Shown one piece after another: positions 31,185 through 43,942 of a stretch of 64,000 bases of DNA. The stretch spans positions 2,542,001 to 2,606,000 of the forward strand of contig NZ_JASZYB010000001.1 of assembly GCF_030317205.1 (NCBI RefSeq). The letters are read 5' to 3'. How positions within the stretch are numbered: the stretch's first letter is position 1; each line of letters begins with the position of its first letter. Source of the DNA: Variovorax sp. J2L1-78. Lineage in GTDB: Bacteria; Pseudomonadota; Gammaproteobacteria; Burkholderiales; Burkholderiaceae_C. The notes below the pieces were generated by a model. The model did no database searches. It was given only the letters and a program-made list of their open reading frames with translations, and had not been told where the DNA came from. The translations under genes and the position numbers were made by a program.

Positions 31185-32663
31185 TCAGCGCGGCAGGTCG
31201 CTGAAGCCCATCAGGAACTCGTCGACCGAGCGTGCGGCCTGCCGGCCCTCTCGAATGGCCCACACCACCAGCGACTGGCCGCGGCGCATGTCGCCGGCGG
31301 CAAAGACCTTCGGAACGCTGGTGACATAGCCGCCGGTGAAGTCGACCGTGGCCTTGGCATTGCCACGCGCGTCCTTCTCGATGCCGAAGGCGTCGAGCAC
31401 GCTCGCGACCGGGCTGACGAAGCCCATGGCCAGCAGCACCAGGTCGGCCTTGAGGATCTGCTCGCTGCCGGGCACCTCGACCATCTTGCCGTCCTTCCAC
31501 TCGACGCGGACGGTCTTCAGGCCGGTGACCTTGCCCTTGTCACCGATGAATTCCTTGGTCGAGATGGCGAACTCGCGCTCGCAGCCCTCTTCGTGGCTGG
31601 AGCTGGTGCGCAGCTTGTACGGCCAGTACGGCCAGGTCATCGGGCGGTTCTCTTCTTCCGGCGGCTGCGGCATCAGCTCGAACTGCGTGACGCTGACGGC
31701 GCCGTGGCGGTTGCTGGTGCCCACGCAGTCGGAACCCGTGTCGCCGCCACCGATCACGATGACATGCTTGCCGTCGGCGCGCAGCTGGCCCTTGAGCTTG
31801 TCGCCCGCGTTGACCTTGTTCTGCTGCGGCAGGAACTCCATCGCGAAATGGATGCCGTCCAGGTCGCGGCCGGGCACCGGCAGGTCGCGCGACTGCTCGG
31901 CGCCACCGGTCAGCAGCACCGCGTCGAATTCCTTGTCGAGTTGCTCGGGCGTGACGGTTTCCTTGGCCCAGTTCGTGACCTTGGAGCCCTTGCCCAGCGT
32001 GTCCTTGGCGGCGCCGACGATCACGCCGGTGCGGAAGGTCACGCCCTCGGCCTTCATCTGTTCGACGCGGCGGTCGATGTGCGTCTTCTCCATCTTGAAA
32101 TCGGGAATCCCGTAGCGCAGCAGGCCGCCGACGCGGTCGTTCTTCTCGAACAGCGTCACGTCATGGCCGGCGCGCGCCAGCTGCTGGGCGGCCGCCAGGC
32201 CCGCCGGGCCGGCACCGACCACGGCGACCTTCTTGCCGGTCTTGTGCTTGGCGACACGCGGCTTGACCCAGCCCTCGTCCCAGGCGCGGTCGATGATCGC
32301 GTGTTCGATCGACTTGATGCCGACCGCGTCGTCGTTCACGTTGAGCACGCAGGCCGCTTCGCACGGAGCGGGGCAGATGCGGCCGGTGAATTCCGGGAAG
32401 TTGTTGGTCGAATCGAGCACCGCGAAGGCGTTCTGCCAGTCGTCGCGGTACACCAGGTCGTTGAAGTCCGGAATGATGTTGTTGACCGGGCAACCGCTGT
32501 TGCAGAAGGGCGTGCCGCAATCCATGCAGCGCGCGCCCTGGATCTTGGCCTGACCCTTGTCGAGGCCGACGACGAATTCCTTGTAGTGCTTGAGGCGCTC
32601 CTCGACGGGCTTGTAGCCCTCTTCGAGACGCTCGTACTCCATGAAGCCGGTGATCTTTCCCAT
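31185..32663 (-). CDS. gltD: Glutamate synthase (NADPH) small subunit
   Basis: GltD supplies electrons from NADPH to GltB for conversion of glutamine plus 2-oxoglutarate to two glutamates. The ATG at 32663 ([17 protein letters not shown]) gives 492 aa. Cys 46, 49, 54 and 58 ([13 protein letters not shown]) and the CPAPCEAAC cluster bind [4Fe-4S]. FAD binding is shown by [15 protein letters not shown], and the NADPH fold by [12 protein letters not shown]. It is 37 nt after gltB. Confidence 0.97.
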   Translation of the reverse strand: MGKITGFMEYERLEEGYKPVEERLKHYKEFVVGLDKGQAKIQGARCMDCGTPFCNSGCPVNNIIPDFNDLVYRDDWQNAFAVLDSTNNFPEFTGRICPAPCEAACVLNVNDDAVGIKSIEHAIIDRAWDEGWVKPRVAKHKTGKKVAVVGAGPAGLAAAQQLARAGHDVTLFEKNDRVGGLLRYGIPDFKMEKTHIDRRVEQMKAEGVTFRTGVIVGAAKDTLGKGSKVTNWAKETVTPEQLDKEFDAVLLTGGAEQSRDLPVPGRDLDGIHFAMEFLPQQNKVNAGDKLKGQLRADGKHVIVIGGGDTGSDCVGTSNRHGAVSVTQFELMPQPPEEENRPMTWPYWPYKLRTSSSHEEGCEREFAISTKEFIGDKGKVTGLKTVRVEWKDGKMVEVPGSEQILKADLVLLAMGFVSPVASVLDAFGIEKDARGNAKATVDFTGGYVTSVPKVFAAGDMRRGQSLVVWAIREGRQAARSVDEFLMGFSDLPR

Positions 32664-32700
32664 CGTGCTGTCCTGTTCCTTTGTTCTTGGCGGCTGCGCG

Positions 32701-37440
<4,740 letters not shown>

Positions 37441-37498
37441 GGGACGCACTCCTTCATTTATCGCGGGAAATTTCGCAGGGGAACGAAGAATATGGCGT

Positions 37499-37514
37499 TG
37501 CACAAATAATGCCA
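37499..37514 (-). promoter_or_regulatory. Candidate sigma-54 (-24/-12) promoter of gltBD
   Basis: Read on the minus strand the site is TGGCATTATTTGTGCA. It has GG and GC separated by exactly 10 nt and matches 10 of the 12 specified positions of TGGCAYRNNNNTTGCW. A start near 37488 gives a leader of about 47 nt before gltB, with the AAGGAG ribosome-binding site in place. Nitrogen control through NtrC is inference. RAYT-associated repeats begin 6 nt upstream of the site. Confidence 0.5.
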
Positions 37515-37520
37515 AGCACT

Positions 37521-37607
37521 TTAATTGGGGTCGGATACCATTTAAATTCTGATTATTCCATTCAAGTATTAATTGGGGACATATCGAAGCGGGCCGCGAT
37601 TCCCGCT
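37521..37607. repeat. RAYT-associated AT-rich repeats and hairpin
   Basis: TTAATTGGGG occurs twice in direct orientation, at 37521-37530 and 37569-37578, followed by TCGGATAC and ACATATCG respectively. Downstream AGCGGG (37588-37593) pairs with CCCGCT (37602-37607). The segment is strikingly AT-rich for this genome. Short AATTGGGGTC/AC-type repeats are known near REP-associated tyrosine transposases, and this block lies just 3' of one. Confidence 0.6.
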
Positions 37608-37619
37608 GCAGAGGATGGC

Positions 37620-38312
37620 TCAGCCTTGCGCCAAAGGCCGTCGACCGGCTCGGCTCTTGACCAGACGCCGTCCGGTCACCGCCTGGAGTTGAGCGACGAA
37701 GTGGTCGTCGCCTGCCGCCCACCCCTGCAGGGTGGACTCGGTCAGCACCTGCTGATCACGCGTGCTTATCCCGGTGCGCACCCGGTCGACGTAGGCGGCC
37801 TCGCGGGCGAACGGCGTGTTGCCCAGCGTCCAGTAGAGTGGATGCGGCGACAGGAAGCGATCCGTCCGGAGACCGACGTAGTGGTGATGGCTCGACCAGG
37901 CGAAGTCACGTGCCTCCGCCACCAGACCGGCGCGCACCGGGTTGAGGTCCAGGTAGACCATGCAGGGCAGCAGATAGCGCTCGGCCTGCAGCACCGTCGC
38001 GCGGTAGCGCCCTTCCCACAAGGTGCCGCTGCGGCCATGGCGGTCGTTGAACGCGCGGACGTAGCTGCGCCCGACCGCCTGCATGAACTTCGGCAGCCCA
38101 TCCGCCGTCGCCGGCGTGGCCAGCAGGTGAAAGTGGTTGTCCATCAGCACATAGGCGTGCAGCGCCACGTCGAAGCGCGGCGCCTGCTCGGCCCAGAGCG
38201 TCAGCAAGCGCTCCCGGTCGGCGTTGTCGATGAAAATCGCCTGGCGGTTGTTGCCGCGCTGGATCACGTGATGCGGCTGGCCGGGCAGCGTGAGTCGGGG
38301 CAGGCGAGCCAT
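37620..38312 (-). mobile_element. REP-associated tyrosine transposase (RAYT, Y1/IS200-like)
   Basis: The 230-residue protein (ATG at 38312, MARLPRLTLPGQPHHVIQRG) is a Y1_Tnp-domain transposase of the RAYT type. The metal-binding HUH-like motif is H60-F-H62 in YVLMDNHFHLL. The candidate nucleophile is Y84 in MQAVGRSYVRAFN, followed by GTLWEGRYRATVL and VYLDLNPVRAGLV. The C-terminal [14 protein letters not shown] ... TGRRL segment is typical of RAYTs. RAYTs are usually single-copy and process REP hairpins elsewhere in the genome. It looks intact. It is 13 nt after the methyltransferase gene and upstream of gltB. Confidence 0.88.
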
Positions 38313-38325
38313 GGCGGCGCAGGGG

Positions 38326-39186
38326 TCAGGGCAGGCGGAAGCGCGTTTCCAGCAGCGACGCCAGGCCGAACTCCGCCAGCAGGCTGCGCAGACGCTCGGC
38401 GGCGCTGGCCTTCGCATGTCCGGTGCGGCGCGCGATGATGAGCTCGTTCTTCATGCTGTGTTCCCAGCCCACCAGCTCGGTCACCGTGACCTGGTAGCCC
38501 TGCGCCTCGAGGTACAGGCAACGCAGCACGTTGGTCAGCTGGCTGCCGATCTCGCGGGTGTGCAGCGGATGCCGCCACAGTTCGGCCAGCGGCGTGCGCG
38601 ACAGGGCCAGCGCCTTGGTCTGGCGCAAGCAGGCGGCGACTTCGGCCTGGCAGCAGGGCACCAACACCATGAACTTCGCCTGCTTGGCCAGGCCGAAGGC
38701 AATGGCGTCATCGGTCGCGGTGTCGCAGGCATGCAGGGCGGTGACCACGTCGATCTGCGCCGGCAGCTCGCTGGCATGGGTCGATTCGGCCACCGTCAGG
38801 TTGAGGAAGGCCATCCGGTCGAAGCCCAGCCGCGCCGCGAGCGAGCGCGATTTCTCGATCAGTTCGCCGCGCGTTTCGATGCCGTAGACATGCCCCCCGC
38901 CGAGCGCCTTGAAGAACAGGTCGTAGATGATGAAGCCGAGGTACGACTTGCCCGCACCGTGGTCGGCCAGCGTGGCGCCGGCGCCCTCCCCCGGCAGTTC
39001 GCGCAGCAGCTTCTCGATGAACTGGAACAGGTGGTAGACCTGCTTGAGCTTGCGGCGCGAATCCTGGTTCAGCCGTCCTTCGCGCGTGAGGATGTGCAGT
39101 TCCTTCAGCAGTTCGATCGACTGGCCGGGGCGCAGCTCCTGCAGCACGTCGGCTTCGGCCTTCGCGGCCTTGTCGAGCTTGCTCAT
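38326..39186 (-). CDS. SAM-dependent methyltransferase-like protein, target unknown
   Basis: The 286-residue protein has a class I methyltransferase fold. Motif I is LADHGAGKSYLGFII (near residue 73), an acidic residue follows in GIETRGELIE, and ALHACDTATDDAI is followed by VPCCQAEVA, the Asp-Cys-Cys pattern of the Methyltransf_32 group. The N-terminus is helical and charged. Its start overlaps the DUF1415 gene stop by 4 nt. The substrate (RNA, protein or small molecule) cannot be told from sequence. Confidence 0.8.
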   Translation of the reverse strand: MSKLDKAAKAEADVLQELRPGQSIELLKELHILTREGRLNQDSRRKLKQVYHLFQFIEKLLRELPGEGAGATLADHGAGKSYLGFIIYDLFFKALGGGHVYGIETRGELIEKSRSLAARLGFDRMAFLNLTVAESTHASELPAQIDVVTALHACDTATDDAIAFGLAKQAKFMVLVPCCQAEVAACLRQTKALALSRTPLAELWRHPLHTREIGSQLTNVLRCLYLEAQGYQVTVTELVGWEHSMKNELIIARRTGHAKASAAERLRSLLAEFGLASLLETRFRLP

Positions 39187-39800
39187 CGCGCGGCTCCGCC
39201 CGGGCCGACGTGCAGCGCGGCCCAGCCGTCGTCACCCAGGGCCTCGAGCGTCTCGATATTGCGCTCGAAGATCGCTTCGGCCTCCGGGAACGCTTCCACC
39301 GCACGGTCGATGCTCTCTTCGCGCAGCAGGTGCAGCGTCGGGTACGGCGCACGGTTGGTGGCGTTGCCGATGTCGTCCGCCTCGGTGCCCGCGAACTGGA
39401 AGCGCGGGTGGAAGCTCGCCAGCTGCAGCGTGCCCTCGAAGCCGGCGCGTGCCAGCCGGCGCTCGGCGCGGGCGGTGAAATCGTTGAAGTCCAGGAAATC
39501 GGCCAAGGTGTTCGGTGCCATCAGGAGGGTGGTGTCGCGCTCGCTCGCGTCGAGGCCGGCCAGGGCATCCGCCTCGGCCAGCAGCCGGTCGAGCAGGCCG
39601 GCGTCGTCATCGGCCGCCAGGTGCACCGCGTAGTGGACCTGCCGCTTCACGTGCACGGCCTTGGCGAACGGGCACAGGTTGAGACCGATCACCGCCGCTT
39701 CGAGCCAGTGGCGCGTGTCGGCTTCGGCTTGCGCAGCGGTGATTGTCTCAGCCGCGGGGGGCGCCGGCTCGCCGCCGCCGGAATGAACCTCGCGCGTCAT
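39183..39800 (-). CDS. DUF1415 family protein
   Basis: The ATG at 39800 (MTREVHSGGGEPAPP) gives 205 aa. The DUF1415 signature is seen as WLEAAVIGLNLCPFAKAV (about 32-49), with LADFLDFNDF and SFHPRFQFAGTEADDIGN-type sequence later. The Asn-Leu-Cys-Pro-Phe Cys may be functional. Function is unknown. It overlaps both neighbours by 4 nt (MFS upstream, methyltransferase downstream), so the three are probably translated together. Confidence 0.85.
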   Translation of the reverse strand: MTREVHSGGGEPAPPAAETITAAQAEADTRHWLEAAVIGLNLCPFAKAVHVKRQVHYAVHLAADDDAGLLDRLLAEADALAGLDASERDTTLLMAPNTLADFLDFNDFTARAERRLARAGFEGTLQLASFHPRFQFAGTEADDIGNATNRAPYPTLHLLREESIDRAVEAFPEAEAIFERNIETLEALGDDGWAALHVGPGGAAR

Positions 39801-41056
39801 GCGGGCACTCCGACCACCACACCGCGGCGCGCCAGCCGCCCGGCCAGCAGGATGCCGACCGATGCGCAGGCGCCGGTCACCACCCAGGTCCACTGCCAGC
39901 CACCGGCGCGATGAGCCAGCCAGGCGACCAGCGGCGGCGCCGCGAACTGCCCGAACGCCGACGCCTGCTGCATCAACCCCACCGTGGTCGCCACGGTCGA
40001 CGCGCCGGGCGCCACGCGCACGGCGAGCACGAAGAGCGTGGCCGGCACCATGCCGCCGGCGAGGGAGAACCCGCAGATCGCCAGATAGCGCAGCAGCGGC
40101 GGCAGACCCACGGCGTCGCCACCGGCACCGACCTGGGCGAAGGCCACCACGGCGCCGATCGCCATCGATGTATAACCCCAGCGCAACAGGCGACCCGCTG
40201 GCACGCCCCGTTGCAGCCAACGCCCGGCCAGCACGTTGCCGCCGATGTTCATCGCTGCCGCCAGGGCCGTGAGCACCGCACTCCACTGTGCGGGAACGCC
40301 GGCACCGGCGTAGATCGCCGGCAGGAAGCCGATCACCGCGATCCATTGCGAAGAATACACGGCGAAGGCCGCAGCGACCAGCCACGGCCCGGTCGAGCAC
40401 AGCGTGCTGCGCGATCGCTCGGACCATGACGCGGCCCGCGCTGCAGTCGACCGCGACCCATGCGCATCGTCGCCCGGCACGCAGAGCGCGACGCTCAGCG
40501 CCGCGGCACCGGAGACGGCCGCGATCGTCCACCACCATGCCGGCCAACCGGCCGTGCCGATCAGGAACGGGCCGATGAGCAGCGCCGCGGCCACGCCGAG
40601 CGGCATGTAGGCGCCCCACCACCCCAGGGCCGACTTCTCGCGATCCGGCGGCGCGGTGATGCGGATCAGCGCCGGGGCCGGCATCACGACCATCAGGAAA
40701 CCCAACCCTTCGAGCGCGCGCAGGCCGAGCAGCGCATGCACGGCATCGGCGGCGCCCAGGCCCGCGACGCCGATCGCACCACCGAGAACGCTCGCGACGG
40801 TCAGCGTGACCAATCCGATCAGCATGCTCCGTCGCAAACCGATCGCGTCGGCCGCCAGCCCCGCCAGCAGCCCGAGCGTCATGCCGGCCACCTGTACCAG
40901 CGCCAGCAGAAAGCCTGCCTCGACCAGGCCGATGCCCAGCGATACCTGCAGCGCGCTCACCGCCGGAGGCAGCTTGCCGAGGTGCAGCGCAGCGCTCACG
41001 CCGGCGAACAGCGCGGCCAGCGTCGCGGGCGGCAGGCTCGAACGGCCACCGGTCAT
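39797..41056 (-). CDS. MFS transporter, CynX/NNP-like
   Basis: The 419-residue protein (ATG at 41056, MTGGRSSLPPATLAAL) has about 12 hydrophobic helices and the MFS loop signature AADAIGLRRSMLIG. The second half repeats the pattern after a charged central loop. It resembles cyanate/nitrate-like MFS carriers loosely; substrate unknown. It overlaps dgt and DUF1415 by 4 nt on each side. Confidence 0.82.
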   Translation of the reverse strand: MTGGRSSLPPATLAALFAGVSAALHLGKLPPAVSALQVSLGIGLVEAGFLLALVQVAGMTLGLLAGLAADAIGLRRSMLIGLVTLTVASVLGGAIGVAGLGAADAVHALLGLRALEGLGFLMVVMPAPALIRITAPPDREKSALGWWGAYMPLGVAAALLIGPFLIGTAGWPAWWWTIAAVSGAAALSVALCVPGDDAHGSRSTAARAASWSERSRSTLCSTGPWLVAAAFAVYSSQWIAVIGFLPAIYAGAGVPAQWSAVLTALAAAMNIGGNVLAGRWLQRGVPAGRLLRWGYTSMAIGAVVAFAQVGAGGDAVGLPPLLRYLAICGFSLAGGMVPATLFVLAVRVAPGASTVATTVGLMQQASAFGQFAAPPLVAWLAHRAGGWQWTWVVTGACASVGILLAGRLARRGVVVGVPA

Positions 41057-42186
41057 GCGGCCCACGTGCGCCCCGTGAGGCGCTCGTGCTCGCGCATGGC
41101 GAACCGGTCGGTCATCCCCGCGATGTAGTCGGCGACGGCACGCGGGCCGTCGCCGCGGACCGCAAAGGACTCGGGCATGTCCGAGGGCTTGTCGATGTAC
41201 GCGGCGAACAGCTCCTGCACGACCGCTCGGGCCTGTACGGTGGTCTGCACCACCTGCGGATGCCGGTAGAGCCCGCGAAAGAGAAAGCGCTTGAGCGCCG
41301 CCGATTGCGTGCGCATCGCGTCGCCGAAGAGCACCAGCGGCCCGGCCTGTCGCGCCGCATCGGCATCGACGGGCGCCGCGGCGGCGATGGCCGCGCGGGT
41401 TGCATCGATCACGTCGTAGACCTGGGCACTCAGCATGCGGCGGATGGTTTCGTACAGAACGCGGCGACCGGTGAGCCCGGGGTGCTCGGCCAGCGCCTCG
41501 CGACGGTAGCGCTCGAAGAGTTCGACATCGGCCAGTTGCTCGATGCCGATCAACCCCGAGCGCACGCCGTCGTCGATGTCGTGCGCGTTGTAGGCGATCT
41601 CGTCGGCGAGGTTGCACAACTGGGCTTCGAGGCTGGGCTGGGTCCGGTCGAGGAAGCGGTGGGCAACGCCGTTCGGCTCGGCCGCCTCGATCTGCTCGGC
41701 GTTGGTGCGCGAGCAGTGCTTCAGGATGCCTTCACGCGTCTCGAAGCTCAGGTTGAGGCCGTCGTACTGCGGGTAGCGGTGCTCCAGCGTGTCGACCACG
41801 CGCAGGCTCTGCAGGTTGTGCTCGAAGCCGCCGTGCTCGCGCATGCATTCGTCGAGTGCGTCTTGCCCCGCATGGCCGAAGGGCGTGTGCCCCAGGTCAT
41901 GCGCGAGCGCGATGGCCTCGACCAGGTCCTCGTTCAGCTTCAACGCACGCGCGATGGAGCGCGCGAGCTGCGCGACCTCCAGCGAATGCGTCAGCCGGGT
42001 GCGGAACAGGTCGCCTTCGTGGTTCAGGAAGACCTGCGTCTTGTAGACCAGACGGCGAAAGGCGGTGGAGTGGACGATGCGGTCGCGGTCGCGCTGGAAG
42101 TCGTCGCGCGTGGGCGCGGCCGGCTCCGGATGGCGGCGGCCGCGCGAGCGCGCCGGATGGCTGGCGTACGGCGCGAGTTCGGTCAT
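41053..42186 (-). CDS. dgt: dNTP triphosphohydrolase (dGTPase family)
   Basis: This HD-domain enzyme hydrolyses dGTP or other dNTPs to deoxynucleoside and triphosphate. The start chosen is the ATG at 42186 (MTELAPYASHPARSRGRRHP), giving 377 aa, because homologues begin near LAPYASxPARSRGRR. An in-frame GTG at 42204 with AAAGG upstream is the alternative. HD residues are H67 in RTRLTHSLEV and H96-D97 in LAHDLGHTPFGHAG. It follows aroB closely. dGTPases can act in phage defence in some systems, but this looks like the chromosomal housekeeping form. Confidence 0.93.
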   Translation of the reverse strand: MTELAPYASHPARSRGRRHPEPAAPTRDDFQRDRDRIVHSTAFRRLVYKTQVFLNHEGDLFRTRLTHSLEVAQLARSIARALKLNEDLVEAIALAHDLGHTPFGHAGQDALDECMREHGGFEHNLQSLRVVDTLEHRYPQYDGLNLSFETREGILKHCSRTNAEQIEAAEPNGVAHRFLDRTQPSLEAQLCNLADEIAYNAHDIDDGVRSGLIGIEQLADVELFERYRREALAEHPGLTGRRVLYETIRRMLSAQVYDVIDATRAAIAAAAPVDADAARQAGPLVLFGDAMRTQSAALKRFLFRGLYRHPQVVQTTVQARAVVQELFAAYIDKPSDMPESFAVRGDGPRAVADYIAGMTDRFAMREHERLTGRTWAA

Positions 42187-42211
42187 GGTCGGCCGCTGGA
42201 ACACACAGCCT

Positions 42212-43321
42212 TTACGCCGCGCCGCATGCCGCCAGGACCTCGCGCACCATCGCGTCGGGCGCCGGGCGCATCACCGCAGAACCGGGCTTGTCGATCACCA
42301 CGAAACGGATCTCGCCGCCTTCGGACTTCTTGTCGATGCGCATCAGCTCGAGGTAGCGCTCGGCGCCGAAGCGCGGCGCGACGACCGGCAGGCCGGCCTT
42401 CTCGATCAGGGTCGTCAACCGCTGCACGAAGGCGCTGTCGACGCCACCGAGCCGCTGCGACAGCTGCGCCGCCATCACCATGCCGCAACCGACAGCCTCG
42501 CCATGCAGCCACTCGCCGTAGCCGAGTGCCGATTCGATGGCGTGGCCGAAGGTGTGGCCGAAGTTCAGGATGGCCCGCAGCCCGTTCTCGCGCTCGTCCT
42601 GACCCACCACCTCTGCCTTGATCTCGCAGCTGCGCCGCACGGCATGCGCCAATGCGGCGGGCTCCTGCGCGCGCAGCGCCGGCAGGTTCGCCTCGATCCA
42701 TTCGAAGAAGGCCATGTCGTAGATCGGCCCGTACTTGATGACCTCCGCCAGGCCCGCGCTGAGTTCGCGCGGCGGGAGCGTCTTCAGCGTCGCGAGGTCG
42801 CACAGGACCATTTGCGGCTGGTAGAAGGCCCCGATCATGTTCTTGCCGAGCGGGTGGTTGATGGCGGTCTTGCCGCCCACCGACGAATCCACCTGCGCCA
42901 GCAGCGTGGTCGGCACCTGCACGAAAGGCACGCCGCGCATGTAGCTCGCGGCGGCGAAGCCCGTCATGTCACCGACCACGCCGCCGCCGAGGGCGAACAG
43001 CACCGTCTTGCGGTCGCAGCCGTGGCCCAGCAAGGCATCGAAGATCCGGTTGAGCGTGGTCCAGTCCTTGTGGGCCTCACCGTCCGGCAGTTCGAGCACG
43101 TGGATGGCGGCGAATCGGCCCGTCAGCGCCTTCTGAAGCGCCGCCGTGTAGAGCGGCCCGACGGTGGTGTTGGTGACGATTAAGGCGCTCGCGGCCTTCG
43201 GCACGGCCTCGAAGCTGGCGGGATGGTCGAGCAGGCCGGCACCGATCAGGATCGGGTAGCTGCGCTCGCCGAGCGCGATGTCGACACGCTGAGGCGCCGC
43301 GAGAGAAACCGGTGTGAGCAT
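42212..43321 (-). CDS. aroB: 3-dehydroquinate synthase
   Basis: AroB makes 3-dehydroquinate from DAHP, the second shikimate step. The 369-residue protein has [25 protein letters not shown] NAD binding, [18 protein letters not shown], and zinc ligands in [13 protein letters not shown] and LHGEAV. It is 33 nt after aroK, the usual aroKB pair downstream of pilQ. Confidence 0.97.
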   Translation of the reverse strand: MLTPVSLAAPQRVDIALGERSYPILIGAGLLDHPASFEAVPKAASALIVTNTTVGPLYTAALQKALTGRFAAIHVLELPDGEAHKDWTTLNRIFDALLGHGCDRKTVLFALGGGVVGDMTGFAAASYMRGVPFVQVPTTLLAQVDSSVGGKTAINHPLGKNMIGAFYQPQMVLCDLATLKTLPPRELSAGLAEVIKYGPIYDMAFFEWIEANLPALRAQEPAALAHAVRRSCEIKAEVVGQDERENGLRAILNFGHTFGHAIESALGYGEWLHGEAVGCGMVMAAQLSQRLGGVDSAFVQRLTTLIEKAGLPVVAPRFGAERYLELMRIDKKSEGGEIRFVVIDKPGSAVMRPAPDAMVREVLAACGAA

Positions 43322-43354
43322 CCCGCGAGTTTAGGCGCTGGGCGCAGCGCCGTT

Positions 43355-43936
43355 TCAGCCCGTCGGGCCCGCGTCCCGGCCGGGGTCCTGGCGAACCACG
43401 CCGGCGTCTTCGAGCTGCTGGACGATGGTGCTCACCAGCATCGCGATCGACGGCCGGCCGGTGTCGACGGTGGTGTGCGCGATCTCTCGATAGAGCGGAT
43501 CGCGCACCGCATGCAGGTCCTTCAGTCGCTGGAGCGGATCCGCCACCTGCAGGAGCGGTCGCTTGGTGTCGTGGCGCAGCCGCCTGAGCAACTCTTCCGG
43601 CGAGGAACGAAGGTAGACAACGTGGGTCCGCTCGCGCAGGTGCTGTCGATTCGACGCCCGCAGCACCGAACCGCCACCCGTCGCCATCACGCTCTGCCGC
43701 AGCGAGGACGTCAGATCGGCCAGCACCTGCTCTTCGACCTCGCGGAACGCGTCCTCGCCTTCGCGCTCGAAGAACTCCCGGATCGTGCAACCGATGCGGT
43801 CTTCGATGCAATGGTCGGTGTCGACGAAGCGCCACCCCAACTGCTGCCCGAGCCGCCGTCCGATGGCGGACTTCCCCGAGCCCGGCAATCCGACGAGAGC
43901 GATCGTCGGTTCTCCGACGACGCTAGCAATCTCCAC
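43355..43936 (-). CDS. aroK: Shikimate kinase
   Basis: AroK phosphorylates shikimate with ATP. The 193-residue protein has Walker A GLPGSGKS (16-23), the shikimate-binding DTDHCIEDRIG and ATGGGSVLR, and an LID-region KRPLLQ. The likely start is a GTG at 43936, 6 nt after the pilQ stop; the nearby ATG is out of frame. Coupling to pilQ is therefore likely. Confidence 0.94.
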   Translation of the reverse strand: MEIASVVGEPTIALVGLPGSGKSAIGRRLGQQLGWRFVDTDHCIEDRIGCTIREFFEREGEDAFREVEEQVLADLTSSLRQSVMATGGGSVLRASNRQHLRERTHVVYLRSSPEELLRRLRHDTKRPLLQVADPLQRLKDLHAVRDPLYREIAHTTVDTGRPSIAMLVSTIVQQLEDAGVVRQDPGRDAGPTG

Positions 43937-43942
43937 GCTTCA

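Noticed and set aside
41053..42204. dgt as part of a phage-defence module
   Set aside because: dGTPases do act in some defence systems, but this gene lies in an aro-pil housekeeping block with no defence partner.
41053..42204. GTG start for dgt at 42204
   Set aside because: Homologues begin near the ATG at 42186, although the GTG has a better upstream AAAGG; kept only as an alternative.
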